DNA from: Bacteroidota bacterium | Lineage (GTDB): Bacteria > Bacteroidota > Bacteroidia > Flavobacteriales > Flavobacteriaceae | DNA: 54,074 bases | Reading direction: 5' to 3' | NCBI GenBank assembly: GCA_027621505.1 | Contig: JAQCBK010000007.1 | Location: forward strand, 1-54,074 | Made by a program: the position numbers and the translations under genes | Part shown: positions 44,695-53,251 of the stretch, piece by piece | Numbering within the stretch: position 1 is the stretch's first letter | How the letters are laid out: every line of letters starts with the position of its first letter | Notes under the pieces: model-generated | Seen by the model: the letters and a program-made list of their open reading frames with translations, nothing else | Database searches by the model: none | What the model was told of the DNA's origin: nothing

Positions 44695-46749
44695 ATGTCC
44701 TCCACGCCAAAAAGACATACCATTACTGCGGCATTGCCCTACACCAATGGCCCCATTCACATAGGTCATTTGGCAGGGGTTTATGTTCCTGCTGATATTT
44801 ATGCACGATATTTAAGGCTCAGAGGGAAGGACGTTGCCTTTATCTGCGGAAGCGACGAGCATGGTGTTGCCATTGCCATCAAAGCCAAAAAAGAAGGTAA
44901 AACCCCAAAGGAAGTAATAGATCATTACGATCAAATCATAAGAGCAGCTTTTGACGCTTTTGGTATTTCTTTTGACAACTACTCCAGAACCTCCCGATCG
45001 ATTCACCACGAAACCGCAGGAGAAATTTTTAAACAATTGGACGAAAAAGGACATTTGCTTGAAAAGGAAACGGAGCAATTATACGACCCAGAAGCAAAGG
45101 CTTTTTTAGCCGATCGATTTGTAACGGGCACCTGTCCTATTTGCCAAAATACCGAGGCCTATGGCGACCAATGTGAATCTTGCGGCAGTTCCCTCAGTGC
45201 AACCGACCTGATAACACCCAAATCCACCCTGTCTGGAAGTATTCCGGTACTTAAAAAAACCAAACATTGGTTTTTACCTTTAGATCGATATGAAAATTTC
45301 ATCAAAGAATGGATTTTGGAAGGACATAAAAAAGATTGGAAACCCAACGTCTATGGACAGGTCAAATCTTGGATCGATAATGGTTTACAAGCAAGGGCCG
45401 TTACCCGTGATTTGGATTGGGGAATTCCAGTTCCTGTTGCGGGTGGAGACGGCAAGGTACTCTATGTTTGGTTTGACGCTCCCATTGGTTATATCTCTTC
45501 CACCAAGGAGTGGGCCCTAAAGAACAAGCTGGACTGGGAACCCTATTGGAAATCAAAAGATACCCAATTGGTTCACTTTATCGGCAAAGACAATATTGTT
45601 TTTCACTGCATCATCTTTCCTATCATCCTTGAAAATACAGGAGAATACATCCTCCCCGAAAATGTTCCTGCCAATGAGTTTCTCAACTTGGAAGGCCATA
45701 AAATTTCCACTTCAAAAAATTGGGCAGTTTGGTTGCACGAATATTTAGAGGACTTTCCAAACCAACAGGACGTTTTGCGCTATGTCCTCACTGCAAACGC
45801 TCCCGAAACCAAGGACAATGATTTTACATGGAAAGAATTTCAAACCCGAAACAACAGTGAACTGGTTGCCATTTTTGGCAACTTCATCAATCGGGTCATG
45901 GTCCTGTCCCAAAAGTACTACGGGGGTAAAGTTCCACAAGCAGGCACCCTCAATACTGAAGACAAAACCGTATTGAGACGCCTGAAAAAATTTCCCTCTC
46001 TTTTAGAAAAGGAAATTGAACATTATCGTTTTCGAGCCTACAGTCAGGAGCTGATGAACCTGGCCCGAATGGGAAACAAATATTTGGCCGATCAAGAGCC
46101 TTGGAAACTGATCAAAACAGATCCCCAAAGGGTAGAGTCCATTATGTTTACTACTTTACAGATTGCTGCCGGACTGACCATTTTGGGTGAACCCTTACTC
46201 CCATTTACGGCCCAAAAAATGAAAGACATGCTCAATTTTAATGCCGCTTGGGATCAAGTGGAAAGCGATGATGATCTTTTATCCCCTGGACATATACTCA
46301 AAAAACCGCAATTGCTCTTTGAAAAAATTGAAGATGCGACCATTGAAAATCAACTACAAAAATTAAAAGAAAATCTATCTCATGAAAATGAAAAAAACGA
46401 AGTGGAGGAGGCGCCCAAAAAGATGATTTCTTTCGATGATTTTATGCAAATGGACCTCAAGACGGGAACCATACTCGAAGCAGAAAAAATGGCCAAGACC
46501 CAAAAGCTTTTGATTTTGAAGGTTGACTTGGGTAAGGAGCAAAGAACCATAGTCTCTGGAATTGCTGAAAGTTATGATGCGGATGAGGTTATCGGTAAAA
46601 AAGTTACTGTTTTGACCAACCTTGAGCCAAGAAGCATACGCGGGGTAGAAAGTCAAGGAATGCTTTTGATGGCAGAGGACGAGGAAGGACGATTGATCTT
46701 TATTTCTCCTGAAGATGAAAAAACCCCCAGTGGTTTGACCATACGGTAG
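44695..46749 (+). CDS. metG: methionyl-tRNA synthetase
   Basis: 684 residues. The class I catalytic domain has HIGH in PIHIGHLAG and the KMSKS loop in the variant form KISTSKN near residue 340. Two CxxC knuckles (CPIC and CESC, about residues 144-162) bind zinc. The C-terminal 110 residues are the EMAP-II/Trbp111-type tRNA-binding domain ([18 protein letters not shown]), which makes the enzyme a dimer in many bacteria. It charges tRNA-Met with methionine. It is followed after 12 bases by the histone-deacetylase-family gene, so the two probably share the metG promoter. Confidence 0.97.
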   Translation: MSSTPKRHTITAALPYTNGPIHIGHLAGVYVPADIYARYLRLRGKDVAFICGSDEHGVAIAIKAKKEGKTPKEVIDHYDQIIRAAFDAFGISFDNYSRTSRSIHHETAGEIFKQLDEKGHLLEKETEQLYDPEAKAFLADRFVTGTCPICQNTEAYGDQCESCGSSLSATDLITPKSTLSGSIPVLKKTKHWFLPLDRYENFIKEWILEGHKKDWKPNVYGQVKSWIDNGLQARAVTRDLDWGIPVPVAGGDGKVLYVWFDAPIGYISSTKEWALKNKLDWEPYWKSKDTQLVHFIGKDNIVFHCIIFPIILENTGEYILPENVPANEFLNLEGHKISTSKNWAVWLHEYLEDFPNQQDVLRYVLTANAPETKDNDFTWKEFQTRNNSELVAIFGNFINRVMVLSQKYYGGKVPQAGTLNTEDKTVLRRLKKFPSLLEKEIEHYRFRAYSQELMNLARMGNKYLADQEPWKLIKTDPQRVESIMFTTLQIAAGLTILGEPLLPFTAQKMKDMLNFNAAWDQVESDDDLLSPGHILKKPQLLFEKIEDATIENQLQKLKENLSHENEKNEVEEAPKKMISFDDFMQMDLKTGTILEAEKMAKTQKLLILKVDLGKEQRTIVSGIAESYDADEVIGKKVTVLTNLEPRSIRGVESQGMLLMAEDEEGRLIFISPEDEKTPSGLTIR

Positions 46750-46761
46750 TAATTTTGCCCT

Positions 46762-47661
46762 GTGATCCCCGTAGCTTTTGATCCCATTTATGTATTGCCT
46801 TTGCCAGAAAACCATAGATTTCCTATGGAAAAATACGACCTACTGCCCAAACAACTTATCCACGAGGGTACCTGTGATCCGGATGATTTTTTTTCCCCAA
46901 GGCCCCTCTCCGATTCAATAGTAAAGACCGTTCATCAATCCGATTATGTGGATCGATTAAGAGGTCAGGATCTCAATCGATCCGAAATCAGAAAAATTGG
47001 CTTTCCCATCTCACAACAATTGGTTGAAAGGGAATTTGTCATTGCAGGTGGAACCGTAGAGGGAGCAATAAAAGCACTAAAAAATGGGATTGCTTTCAAT
47101 ATAGCAGGAGGAACCCATCATGCCTACCCTACTCATGGAGAGGCTTTTTGTATGCTGAATGATCAAGCCATTGCCGCGCATTATCTTCTGGATCAACAGC
47201 TCGTAAAAAAAGTATTGATCATAGACTTGGATGTGCATCAGGGGAATGGAACAGCAGTCATTTTTGAAAAAGAAAACAGGACATTTACTTTCTCTATGCA
47301 CGGTCAAAAAAATTATCCATTCAAAAAGGAGAAGAGTGATTGGGACATTCCGCTAGAGGATCATACCAATGATGAAGTGTATCTAAATATTTTAAACGAA
47401 ACCCTTCCCAAGCTTTTTAATCGAGTCGATCCAGATTTTGTATTTTATCTTTCTGGAGTAGATGTGGTAGCTACCGATCGTTTGGGACGATTGGCCATGA
47501 GTGTAGAGGGGTGCAAAAAAAGGGATGAAATGGTCTTGGAATACTGCTATCAACGGTCAATACCCGTTCAATGTAGCATGGGTGGCGGCTACTCGAAAGA
47601 CATCAAATTGATCATTGAAGCCCACGCCAACACCTATAGGGTGGCACAGCGCATTTACTAA
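46762..47661 (+). CDS. histone deacetylase family (AcuC/class II-like) protein
   Basis: 299 residues starting with GTG at 46762; the first residues IPVAFDPIYVLPLPENHRFP match the family's usual N-terminus, so the GTG is well supported. The zinc-hydrolase motifs are GGTHHAYPTHGEAFC (tandem His), IDLDVHQGNGT (Asp and His ligands) and YLSGVDV (Asp ligand). Bacterial members deacetylate acetyl-lysine proteins, acetylpolyamines or acetoin-related compounds. No signal peptide is present. It follows metG closely and ends with a four-base overlap with the convergent CBS gene. Confidence 0.9.
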   Translation: MIPVAFDPIYVLPLPENHRFPMEKYDLLPKQLIHEGTCDPDDFFSPRPLSDSIVKTVHQSDYVDRLRGQDLNRSEIRKIGFPISQQLVEREFVIAGGTVEGAIKALKNGIAFNIAGGTHHAYPTHGEAFCMLNDQAIAAHYLLDQQLVKKVLIIDLDVHQGNGTAVIFEKENRTFTFSMHGQKNYPFKKEKSDWDIPLEDHTNDEVYLNILNETLPKLFNRVDPDFVFYLSGVDVVATDRLGRLAMSVEGCKKRDEMVLEYCYQRSIPVQCSMGGGYSKDIKLIIEAHANTYRVAQRIY

Positions 47662-48122
47662 CGCCATGTGTTACTTTTCATGTTAAGGGTTGCCACCACG
47701 ATGTCTTTCCTGCTGATCTGTCCCACCAATTTATTTTTATCTAAAACGGGGAAACGTCTTCTTGAAGTTTTAAAAAATTGAGAGGCCGCTTCAAAAATAG
47801 TTTTCGAAGCTTCAATCGTGTCCACCGGGCTTGTCATAAAATTAGCAACAGTTTTATCCAAAATAGGCAGATTAAAATAGCGGCTATCCGAGATTTCTTT
47901 CATACAATCTGCCTCTGAAATTACCCCTATTAGATTTCCAGATTGATCGACTACAGGCCCGCCAGATATTCGATATTTAATAAATTTTTTCATCACCTCA
48001 TGAATGCATTGTTCTTCGGTAAACACAATCAAATCACGCGTCATGATATCGGAAACCAATAAATTTTTGTTTAACGATTTGGGTCGGGTCGCTCTTTCCC
48101 CTTGAAAGCTTTTTATCGGCAT
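47658..48122 (-). CDS. two-CBS-domain protein
   Basis: 154 residues with two CBS modules (about 23-80 and 90-150): LLVSDIMTRDLIVFTEEQ, GGPVVDQSGNLIGVISEADC, FMTSPVDTIEAS and RRFPVLDKNKLVGQISRKDI. CBS pairs bind adenosine nucleotides and often act as energy sensors or regulatory modules. There is no fused effector domain, so it probably regulates another protein. It overlaps the histone-deacetylase-family gene by four bases on the opposite strand. Confidence 0.88.
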   Translation of the reverse strand: MPIKSFQGERATRPKSLNKNLLVSDIMTRDLIVFTEEQCIHEVMKKFIKYRISGGPVVDQSGNLIGVISEADCMKEISDSRYFNLPILDKTVANFMTSPVDTIEASKTIFEAASQFFKTSRRRFPVLDKNKLVGQISRKDIVVATLNMKSNTWR

Positions 48123-48220
48123 AACTTACTGTTTTTGATTTCTTTAATATAACAATTTTATCGAATCATTTGATATTTTTGTCATGGTATTTTGAAAGAA
48201 AGTCAAACACTTATAGATTT

Positions 48221-49030
48221 ATGGGGCATATTGGAGTATTGGGTGGCGGATGGTTGGGAGAGGATTTTGCTAAAAAAGCGACCCTTTCAGGGCTTCAAGT
48301 GCGGATGACCACCACCGATATGAAAAAGCTGCGAAGGTTGGGTGATCAGGGGCATAAGGCTTGTTTTTTGAAGGTTACCGAATCGGCAATCGAGGGACAA
48401 TTGGATTTTTTTAGTGAACTGGATGTTCTGGTTATCACTGTTCCGCCAGGCTTGAGAAAAAATCCAAATGCCAACTACGAGTCGGTCATCGGACAAATCA
48501 TCAAAAAAATCGAAGCTTTTGGCATAAAAAAAGTGATTTTTACCAGTAGCACCAGTGTTTATGGTTATCAAGAGGGAATCATCACAGAAAACAGTCAATT
48601 GTTGGGCGAAACCCCGTCGGCAAAACAAATCATATCAGTAGAAGAAAAACTTTTTAGCAATCAAAACTTTGAAAGCATTATCGTTCGACTGGGAGGACTG
48701 ATGGGTCCCAATCGTCACCCCATTTATAATTTGAGCAAAAAGAAAAATCTTCCTGATCCCAACTCACCGATCAACTTTATTCATCGCCAAGATGCTGTAG
48801 TCATACTCCTACAATTGATCCAAAATTGGAAAGGCAACGAGGTTTACAACGCAGTAACGCCCTTCCACCCCTCTCGAAAAGAATATTATTCTCAAATGGC
48901 TAAAATGGCGAATTTGCCCCCCCCTACATTTGAAAACAAAGGAAAAATTCGGGGAATCATCAGCTCAGAAAAATTGGTTCTAGAGCTCAATGGTCAATTT
49001 AAGGTTAAAAACTTGTTAATATTAAATTAG
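48221..49030 (+). CDS. NAD-dependent epimerase/dehydratase-like (YeeZ-type SDR) protein
   Basis: 269 residues from ATG at 48221 (MGHIGVLGGGWLG); the frame is open to 48170, but the first start gives an unlikely extra tail. The Rossmann fold has GVLGGGWLGEDFA and later FTSSTSVYGYQEG, IVRLGGLMGPNRHP and FIHRQDAV, the extended-SDR pattern. The family includes YeeZ, whose substrate is unknown. No signal peptide is seen. It is divergent from the CBS gene and followed by the 147-residue protein after 50 bases. An eight-C run at 48917-48924 inside the gene is in frame. Confidence 0.82.
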   Translation: MGHIGVLGGGWLGEDFAKKATLSGLQVRMTTTDMKKLRRLGDQGHKACFLKVTESAIEGQLDFFSELDVLVITVPPGLRKNPNANYESVIGQIIKKIEAFGIKKVIFTSSTSVYGYQEGIITENSQLLGETPSAKQIISVEEKLFSNQNFESIIVRLGGLMGPNRHPIYNLSKKKNLPDPNSPINFIHRQDAVVILLQLIQNWKGNEVYNAVTPFHPSRKEYYSQMAKMANLPPPTFENKGKIRGIISSEKLVLELNGQFKVKNLLILN

Positions 49031-49080
49031 AATAGGAGGCATTCCAAATTCTTATTCTGTTTAAGTTTGGTAAAAAGAAG

Positions 49081-49524
49081 TTGTTGAACAACGCTACACA
49101 ATATATTGCCATACTGGAGAAAATACTCACGCTTCTTAAAAATGCTAAGCTAGAGTATCTCAAGGCCTCTGATGTTATAAATCGCGTCGAGGACAAACGT
49201 TATTTGAATTTACAATCTACCTTAAGAAACCGTCTTTTTCAAGATGTTACCCAGCTGCTAAGGTCAAAAAATGTAGATGTGGAAAGTCTCATAATCCGAC
49301 TGCTCAACTACGAACAAATTGTGATTTCCTCCATCAAAAAAACCAAACACAGTCTCCTCTACAAATGTATTGAGAACGATAAAAACCTTCTTGATTTATA
49401 CGACCAAGCAATTGGATTGGAGTCCAATGCCTCCCTATTGAAAGCCCATAAAGAAAAGATTTCAATGGCGGTCAAAGAGAGTGCTCATTTATTAGAAGAT
49501 GCAGGATTTATTTTAGAATCTTGA
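49081..49524 (+). CDS. all-helical cytoplasmic protein, function unknown
   Basis: 147 residues. The only ordinary starts are TTG codons at 49081 and 49084; upstream the frame has a stop at 49033. The whole protein is predicted helical, with heptad-like leucines and charged faces, such as YIAILEKILTLLKNAKLEYL and RLLNYEQIVISSIKK. It resembles the four-helix DUF2383/PA2169 ferritin-like group in length and spacing, but no metal ligands can be named with confidence. Its 3' end overlaps the convergent lipoprotein gene by 40 bases. Confidence 0.6.
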   Translation: MLNNATQYIAILEKILTLLKNAKLEYLKASDVINRVEDKRYLNLQSTLRNRLFQDVTQLLRSKNVDVESLIIRLLNYEQIVISSIKKTKHSLLYKCIENDKNLLDLYDQAIGLESNASLLKAHKEKISMAVKESAHLLEDAGFILES

Positions 49525-50051
49525 GAGGTGGGCAGATCGATTGCACTGCTGTCCAATTGAATTTGGTTGTCTTCTGCAACACTAATGATTCTTTTCATCA
49601 AAATATTATACTCTGAGTAGAGTTCATCCAAGGCTTGATTGAGTTTTTCATTTTGTTGATTGGAGGCATAAAAATGGCATTTGATAATTTGTGTTTGGAC
49701 CACTTTGATTCTACCATAAATGGGTAATTTATCAAAGTTATCGGGAAAAGGGGCTTTTAACAAGGCCGTCGTAAGCTTTAAGAGTTCGGAGAGAAAAGTC
49801 ATGATCCCCTCTGGATTGAGTTGGCTCATGTCTTCCATTTCCTCCATAAATTTATTGAATTCAGACCATTGGTTGATTTGATTTTCTTCTATGAACTCGG
49901 GAGAAAATTCAACAAGTTGACGCGAAGCTTTTGGCCTATCAAAGGTCAGAGGTTCCAATACTATTTTAGTAGAGGGTTGGATTTCAGCTTTGTTTTCTTT
50001 ACAAGAAAAAAAACTGATCAGTAACAGTAAAACAGATAAAAATCTCAACAT
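49485..50051 (-). CDS. hypothetical lipoprotein
   Basis: 188 residues with a lipoprotein signal (LLISFFSC, Cys17, then KENKAE). The mature part is mostly helical and acidic, with MEEMEDMSQLNPEG near 70 and a long C-terminal helix. No family is recognised. It lies 20 bases downstream of the full-length end of the cruF-like gene on the same strand and may be the last gene of the carotenoid transcript, but nothing ties its function to pigments. The 40-base 3' overlap with the convergent gene is unusual for this compact region. Confidence 0.65.
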   Translation of the reverse strand: MLRFLSVLLLLISFFSCKENKAEIQPSTKIVLEPLTFDRPKASRQLVEFSPEFIEENQINQWSEFNKFMEEMEDMSQLNPEGIMTFLSELLKLTTALLKAPFPDNFDKLPIYGRIKVVQTQIIKCHFYASNQQNEKLNQALDELYSEYNILMKRIISVAEDNQIQLDSSAIDLPTSQDSKINPASSNK

Positions 50052-50164
50052 GGGTCAAAGTTAAAGTTTCCTATCCAATTGTGGTTTGCTTGATTAATAA
50101 TACGCTGAAGAAAATGATTTGCAATAGATAGAGGTGATGTGAGAACCAACCTTTAATAGTAATA

Positions 50165-50698
50165 TCAATCCAATGAAAAATAGATTGTAAAAAGATAGCC
50201 ACGGCAACCCAGCCCAAATAAAGGAGCCTCTCCTCCATCAAAAACCCAAAAGTCCAAGACGGGTGCAATAGGTTCAATCAACAAATCCAAGAAGAGCATC
50301 AAACCCACTCCGATAAGCATTCTCATCCATTTATTTTGATAGAATTGTTGCGCAATGGCTCCTGTAATGATGGTGAGCAATGCCCAGTTCACCCCAATCA
50401 GAATCGGGACTCCCAAAACTTTATACCCTAAGGCTTCCCCATACTGATAGTCTCCGAAAATCCAACCCCATTGAACACCCAAGATTTCTGTAGCCATTCC
50501 GGTAAAAAATCCCATAACGACCATGGGGAAAAACCACCTATGACCCTTGGCATTGACCAAAAGGAGAACAAAATTAATGGATAAATTGAGCGGGGTTGCG
50601 GAAACGAACCATTCTGAGTCTCCATAGAGAATCCCCAATATTCCACTGACATGAAATAACCATATGATGGCGATCGATAATTTTGGTAGATCAATCAT
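50165..50698 (-). CDS. carotenoid biosynthesis membrane protein (CruF-like, DUF422), frameshifted
   Basis: 177 residues as read from ATG at 50698, which overlaps the end of the desaturase gene by eight bases. Five or six membrane segments and motifs such as GILYGDSEW and LIEPIAPVLDFWVF identify the DUF422/CruF family, which hydrates the 1',2' double bond of acyclic carotenoid ends. The frame then runs out of family (GLGCRGYLFTIYFSLD). The expected end, YLGWVAVAIFLQSIFHWIDI and beyond to 50071, is in the +1 frame, giving about 208 residues in all. A small indel near 50219-50230 is therefore present; the enzyme may be inactive. Confidence 0.75.
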   Translation of the reverse strand: MIDLPKLSIAIIWLFHVSGILGILYGDSEWFVSATPLNLSINFVLLLVNAKGHRWFFPMVVMGFFTGMATEILGVQWGWIFGDYQYGEALGYKVLGVPILIGVNWALLTIITGAIAQQFYQNKWMRMLIGVGLMLFLDLLIEPIAPVLDFWVFDGGEAPLFGLGCRGYLFTIYFSLD

Positions 50699-52178
50699 TC
50701 TCGGTATCAATTGTCGGCACAGGAACCAAATCAGTAACAATCTTTGCCGATAGCAAGCAAAGGGGAATACCCCCTCCAGGATGAACACTTCCACCACAAA
50801 AATATAGATTTTTGATTTCGGAACTGAAATTAGGATGACGCAAAAAAGCGGCCATCTTATCATTACTTGAGCTTCCGTATAAAGCTCCTAAATGAGAAGA
50901 TGTTTTTTGTTGGATCATGGGGGGGGTTAATACTTCTTCCTCCTGAATCAAAGTATTGAGATCCACCTTGAGCATCCGATTCAGTTTGGCGATGGTTTTT
51001 TTCCTCAGTTCATTTTTAATTTCCTCCCAATCTTGCCCATGGTCTGCTGGGGTATTGATCATTACAAACCAATTCTCTCCTCCCTTAGGGGCATCTTTTG
51101 GAACATCTTTGGAGGTAATATTGACATATACCGTAAAATCATCACTTGTGGTTTTTTGATTAAAAATGGCATCAAATTCTTTGTGGTAATCTTCAGAGAA
51201 AAAAATGTTGTGCAAATCAAGTTGATCAAAAGTTTTTTGAATGCCCCAATAAAAAATTACTGCTGAACTGGATCGCTCCTGACTCAATATTTTTTTAGGG
51301 GGAGTAACTCCTTTGAGTAGATTTTTGTAGGTGGGAAAAACGTCCATATTTGAAAGAACAATATCCGATTTCAGTTTTTGATTTTGTGTTTTGACACCTA
51401 TTACTTTTTTATCCTCAAGAAGAATTTCATTCACTTTTTCCCCCAAGAAGAAACGAACCCCTTTTCTTTTTGCCAACTCGAAAAGTGACGCGGTGATTTG
51501 CTCCATTCCTCCCTCGGGAACATAGGTTCCGTATTCTTGCTCTAGATGTTGGATCAAGGTCATGATTCCAGGGGTTAGATAAGGCGAAGATCCGTTATAG
51601 GTGGCATATCGGTCATACATTTGAACCAAGTGGGGCTCTTTTAACTGACGGGCATTAACCGAATGTAAATTTTGATTGATCTCATAAAGATTAAGATGGA
51701 TAAGGGCTTTGAGCGTTTTGGTATTCAGAAAACCTTTAAGTCGATGAAGCGACTGCTCCAAGAAAAGGGGGGCAGTCAAGTCGAACTTTTTTTTGGCGCG
51801 ATCAAGATATTTTTTTAGAACCCTAGCAGGTACACCCAGTTTACTTTCAACCTCTTCAAAAAAAAGTTTTTGCTCGGCAAATTGGGTTATTTGGGTTTGG
51901 TCTTCCCAAAAATATTGACAGGCAATTTTTTTTTTCTTGTAATTAAAAAAATCACTTGGTTTTTCCCCATGCAGTTCAAATAATTCATTAACAAACTGAG
52001 GCATCGTGAAAAGAGAGGGACCTGCATCAAAGCGATAGTCCCCCAGACTGAAGGCGCTGAGTTTCCCCCCTGGATAGTCATTGGCCTCAAATACGCTGAC
52101 AAGGTAACCCTTATGGCAAAGCCTAATGGCAGTTGCAATACCTCCTATGCCTGCTCCTATAATAATGGCTGTTTTCAT
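50691..52178 (-). CDS. crtD: carotenoid desaturase (CrtD/CrtI family)
   Basis: 495 residues. The N-terminal FAD-binding motif is IIGAGIGGIATAIRL followed by VFEAND-PGGK. The middle has RFDAGPSLFTMP, and the C-terminal signature reads LYFCGGSVHPGGGIPLCLLSA. This is the phytoene-desaturase superfamily. Because its neighbours are a CruF-like hydratase and a CrtA-like protein, and no phytoene synthase gene is near, a CrtD-type 3',4'-desaturase is more likely than the primary phytoene desaturase; this is inference from context. It overlaps the crtA-like gene by four bases and the cruF-like gene by eight. Confidence 0.85.
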   Translation of the reverse strand: MKTAIIIGAGIGGIATAIRLCHKGYLVSVFEANDYPGGKLSAFSLGDYRFDAGPSLFTMPQFVNELFELHGEKPSDFFNYKKKKIACQYFWEDQTQITQFAEQKLFFEEVESKLGVPARVLKKYLDRAKKKFDLTAPLFLEQSLHRLKGFLNTKTLKALIHLNLYEINQNLHSVNARQLKEPHLVQMYDRYATYNGSSPYLTPGIMTLIQHLEQEYGTYVPEGGMEQITASLFELAKRKGVRFFLGEKVNEILLEDKKVIGVKTQNQKLKSDIVLSNMDVFPTYKNLLKGVTPPKKILSQERSSSAVIFYWGIQKTFDQLDLHNIFFSEDYHKEFDAIFNQKTTSDDFTVYVNITSKDVPKDAPKGGENWFVMINTPADHGQDWEEIKNELRKKTIAKLNRMLKVDLNTLIQEEEVLTPPMIQQKTSSHLGALYGSSSNDKMAAFLRHPNFSSEIKNLYFCGGSVHPGGGIPLCLLSAKIVTDLVPVPTIDTEND

Positions 52179-52867
52179 TGGGAGGGTTTTACAATGACTG
52201 ATCCAGTATCTGACAATACTTGAAAACGCGCAAATAAATCTTCACTATACCAGTTTTGAGTTCTGGTTTTTTTGACGATGTTGGCATGTGTTTTTTCGTT
52301 GTAGGCGAATTGTTTTACGGCATCAAAGTTTTCCCAAAGGCTTAGTGTTGCTTGCTGAACCAAAGGCCATTCCCCAATACCTTTAAAAAATTGAACCCCC
52401 TCTGCATTTTCAATGGCTTTACTTGCTGCAGGAACAGATTTCCAAAACGACAGCAACCGAGCAGGACGAAGGCTTGCTCTGGTAATGACCGCAACGGGCA
52501 TATTCAATCCTGTTGGGGGAGATGAATAGGCTTTGAACGGGTTTTGTCCACTCCAAAATCCATGACTTTTCAAGGGTAACATTTTTATGGTTCTCGTGAG
52601 ATAGGACTTCTGGCGATAGGTCTTAATGATTGGATTGTGATTTAAGAATTTTTCAGCAGCATTGGAGTTGTCCCATACCCCTAAAAAAGCATAAGTGCCA
52701 AAATCTGGCCAAAGACTAAAGCCATTTCCCCCTCCAGTTCCCAACAACTTAAAAAACCTAAGTCCCTGACTTTGTTGAAGCTTTCTGGGCGCTAGACCCA
52801 TTTGAGTGAAAGCCCAGCGTTTATTTTTACGAAATTTAAAAAAGGTGATTGTTGTCAAACCTTCCAT
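52175..52867 (-). CDS. CrtA-like (spheroidene monooxygenase family) protein
   Basis: 230 residues. The family pattern is visible as GLRFFKLLGTGGGNGFSLWPDF and YAFLGVWDNSNAAEKF, with ITRASLRPARLLSFWKSVP and SLWENFDAVKQFAY in the second half. CrtA introduces a keto or hydroxyl group at C-2 of acyclic carotenoid ends in purple bacteria. It is first in the crt operon and overlaps the desaturase gene by four bases. The Bacteroidota members have been linked to carotenoid clusters, but the exact product here cannot be told from the sequence. Confidence 0.78.
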   Translation of the reverse strand: MEGLTTITFFKFRKNKRWAFTQMGLAPRKLQQSQGLRFFKLLGTGGGNGFSLWPDFGTYAFLGVWDNSNAAEKFLNHNPIIKTYRQKSYLTRTIKMLPLKSHGFWSGQNPFKAYSSPPTGLNMPVAVITRASLRPARLLSFWKSVPAASKAIENAEGVQFFKGIGEWPLVQQATLSLWENFDAVKQFAYNEKTHANIVKKTRTQNWYSEDLFARFQVLSDTGSVIVKPSQ

Positions 52868-52939
52868 CTAAATCCTATTCATCCTACTACACTAAGTTAT
52901 GAAAAAACAACGAAAAGCCCTGTGGATAGGGGGAGAAAA

Positions 52940-52997
52940 AACGCCTCTGCTAGGATTTTAGAATTTGACTTTAGGAGATAGTAGTTGCAGAGGCGTT
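52940..52997. repeat. 11-bp inverted repeat upstream of the carotenoid operon
   Basis: AACGCCTCTGC (52940-52950) and GCAGAGGCGTT (52987-52997) pair perfectly around 36 bases. The arms are much richer in GC than the surroundings. It lies about 75-130 bases upstream of the crtA-like start and may be an operator or RNA hairpin. Confidence 0.55.
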
Positions 52998-53045
52998 AAT
53001 AAACCAAATTGAATTTAAACTGTTCTAAGATATGTAAAAAAAATC

Positions 53046-53086
53046 AAACAAAAAAAGCTTAAACAAAAAAAACTTAAACAAAAATT
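53046..53086. repeat. A-tract tandem repeat
   Basis: AAACAAAAAAAGCTT (53046-53060) is followed by AAACAAAAAAAACTT (53061-53075) and a partial third copy. Phased A-tracts of this kind bend DNA and may act as an upstream promoter element for the small ORF and channel genes. Confidence 0.6.
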
Positions 53087-53131
53087 GAAATTCATCTATT
53101 TTTTGCCGATCATAGGGCTTTTAAAATTCAT

Positions 53132-53139
53132 TATATTTG
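53132..53139 (+). promoter_or_regulatory. promoter -7 element TATATTTG
   Basis: Exact TAnnTTTG match 19 bases before the ATG of the 28-codon ORF; downstream the ion-channel gene would be in the same transcript. No TTG at the ideal spacing. Confidence 0.4.
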
Positions 53140-53158
53140 TTAACTATATTTATTATTT

Positions 53159-53245
53159 ATGACACCTTCTTTTGTAGCATTTGTAGTTATTGTATCCATT
53201 GCAGGCGTAATGATTGGCATTTTTATAGACCTATCTAAAAAATAA
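53159..53245 (+). CDS. 28-residue single-pass membrane peptide
   Basis: ATG at 53159 begins MTPSFVAFVVIVSIAGVMIG and ends in DLSKK at the TAA at 53243-53245. It has one hydrophobic helix with a positively charged tail, preceded by a TAnnTTTG element and followed seven bases later by the ion-channel gene. The composition is that of a small membrane protein, such as a channel accessory peptide or a leader peptide. Its short length makes the call uncertain; conservation would decide it. Confidence 0.5.
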   Translation: MTPSFVAFVVIVSIAGVMIGIFIDLSKK

Positions 53246-53251
53246 TGGGTC

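Noticed and set aside
52868-53158. CRISPR array or attachment site
   Set aside because: The repeats are two A-rich units and one inverted pair; there are no regular repeats with spacers and no integrase.
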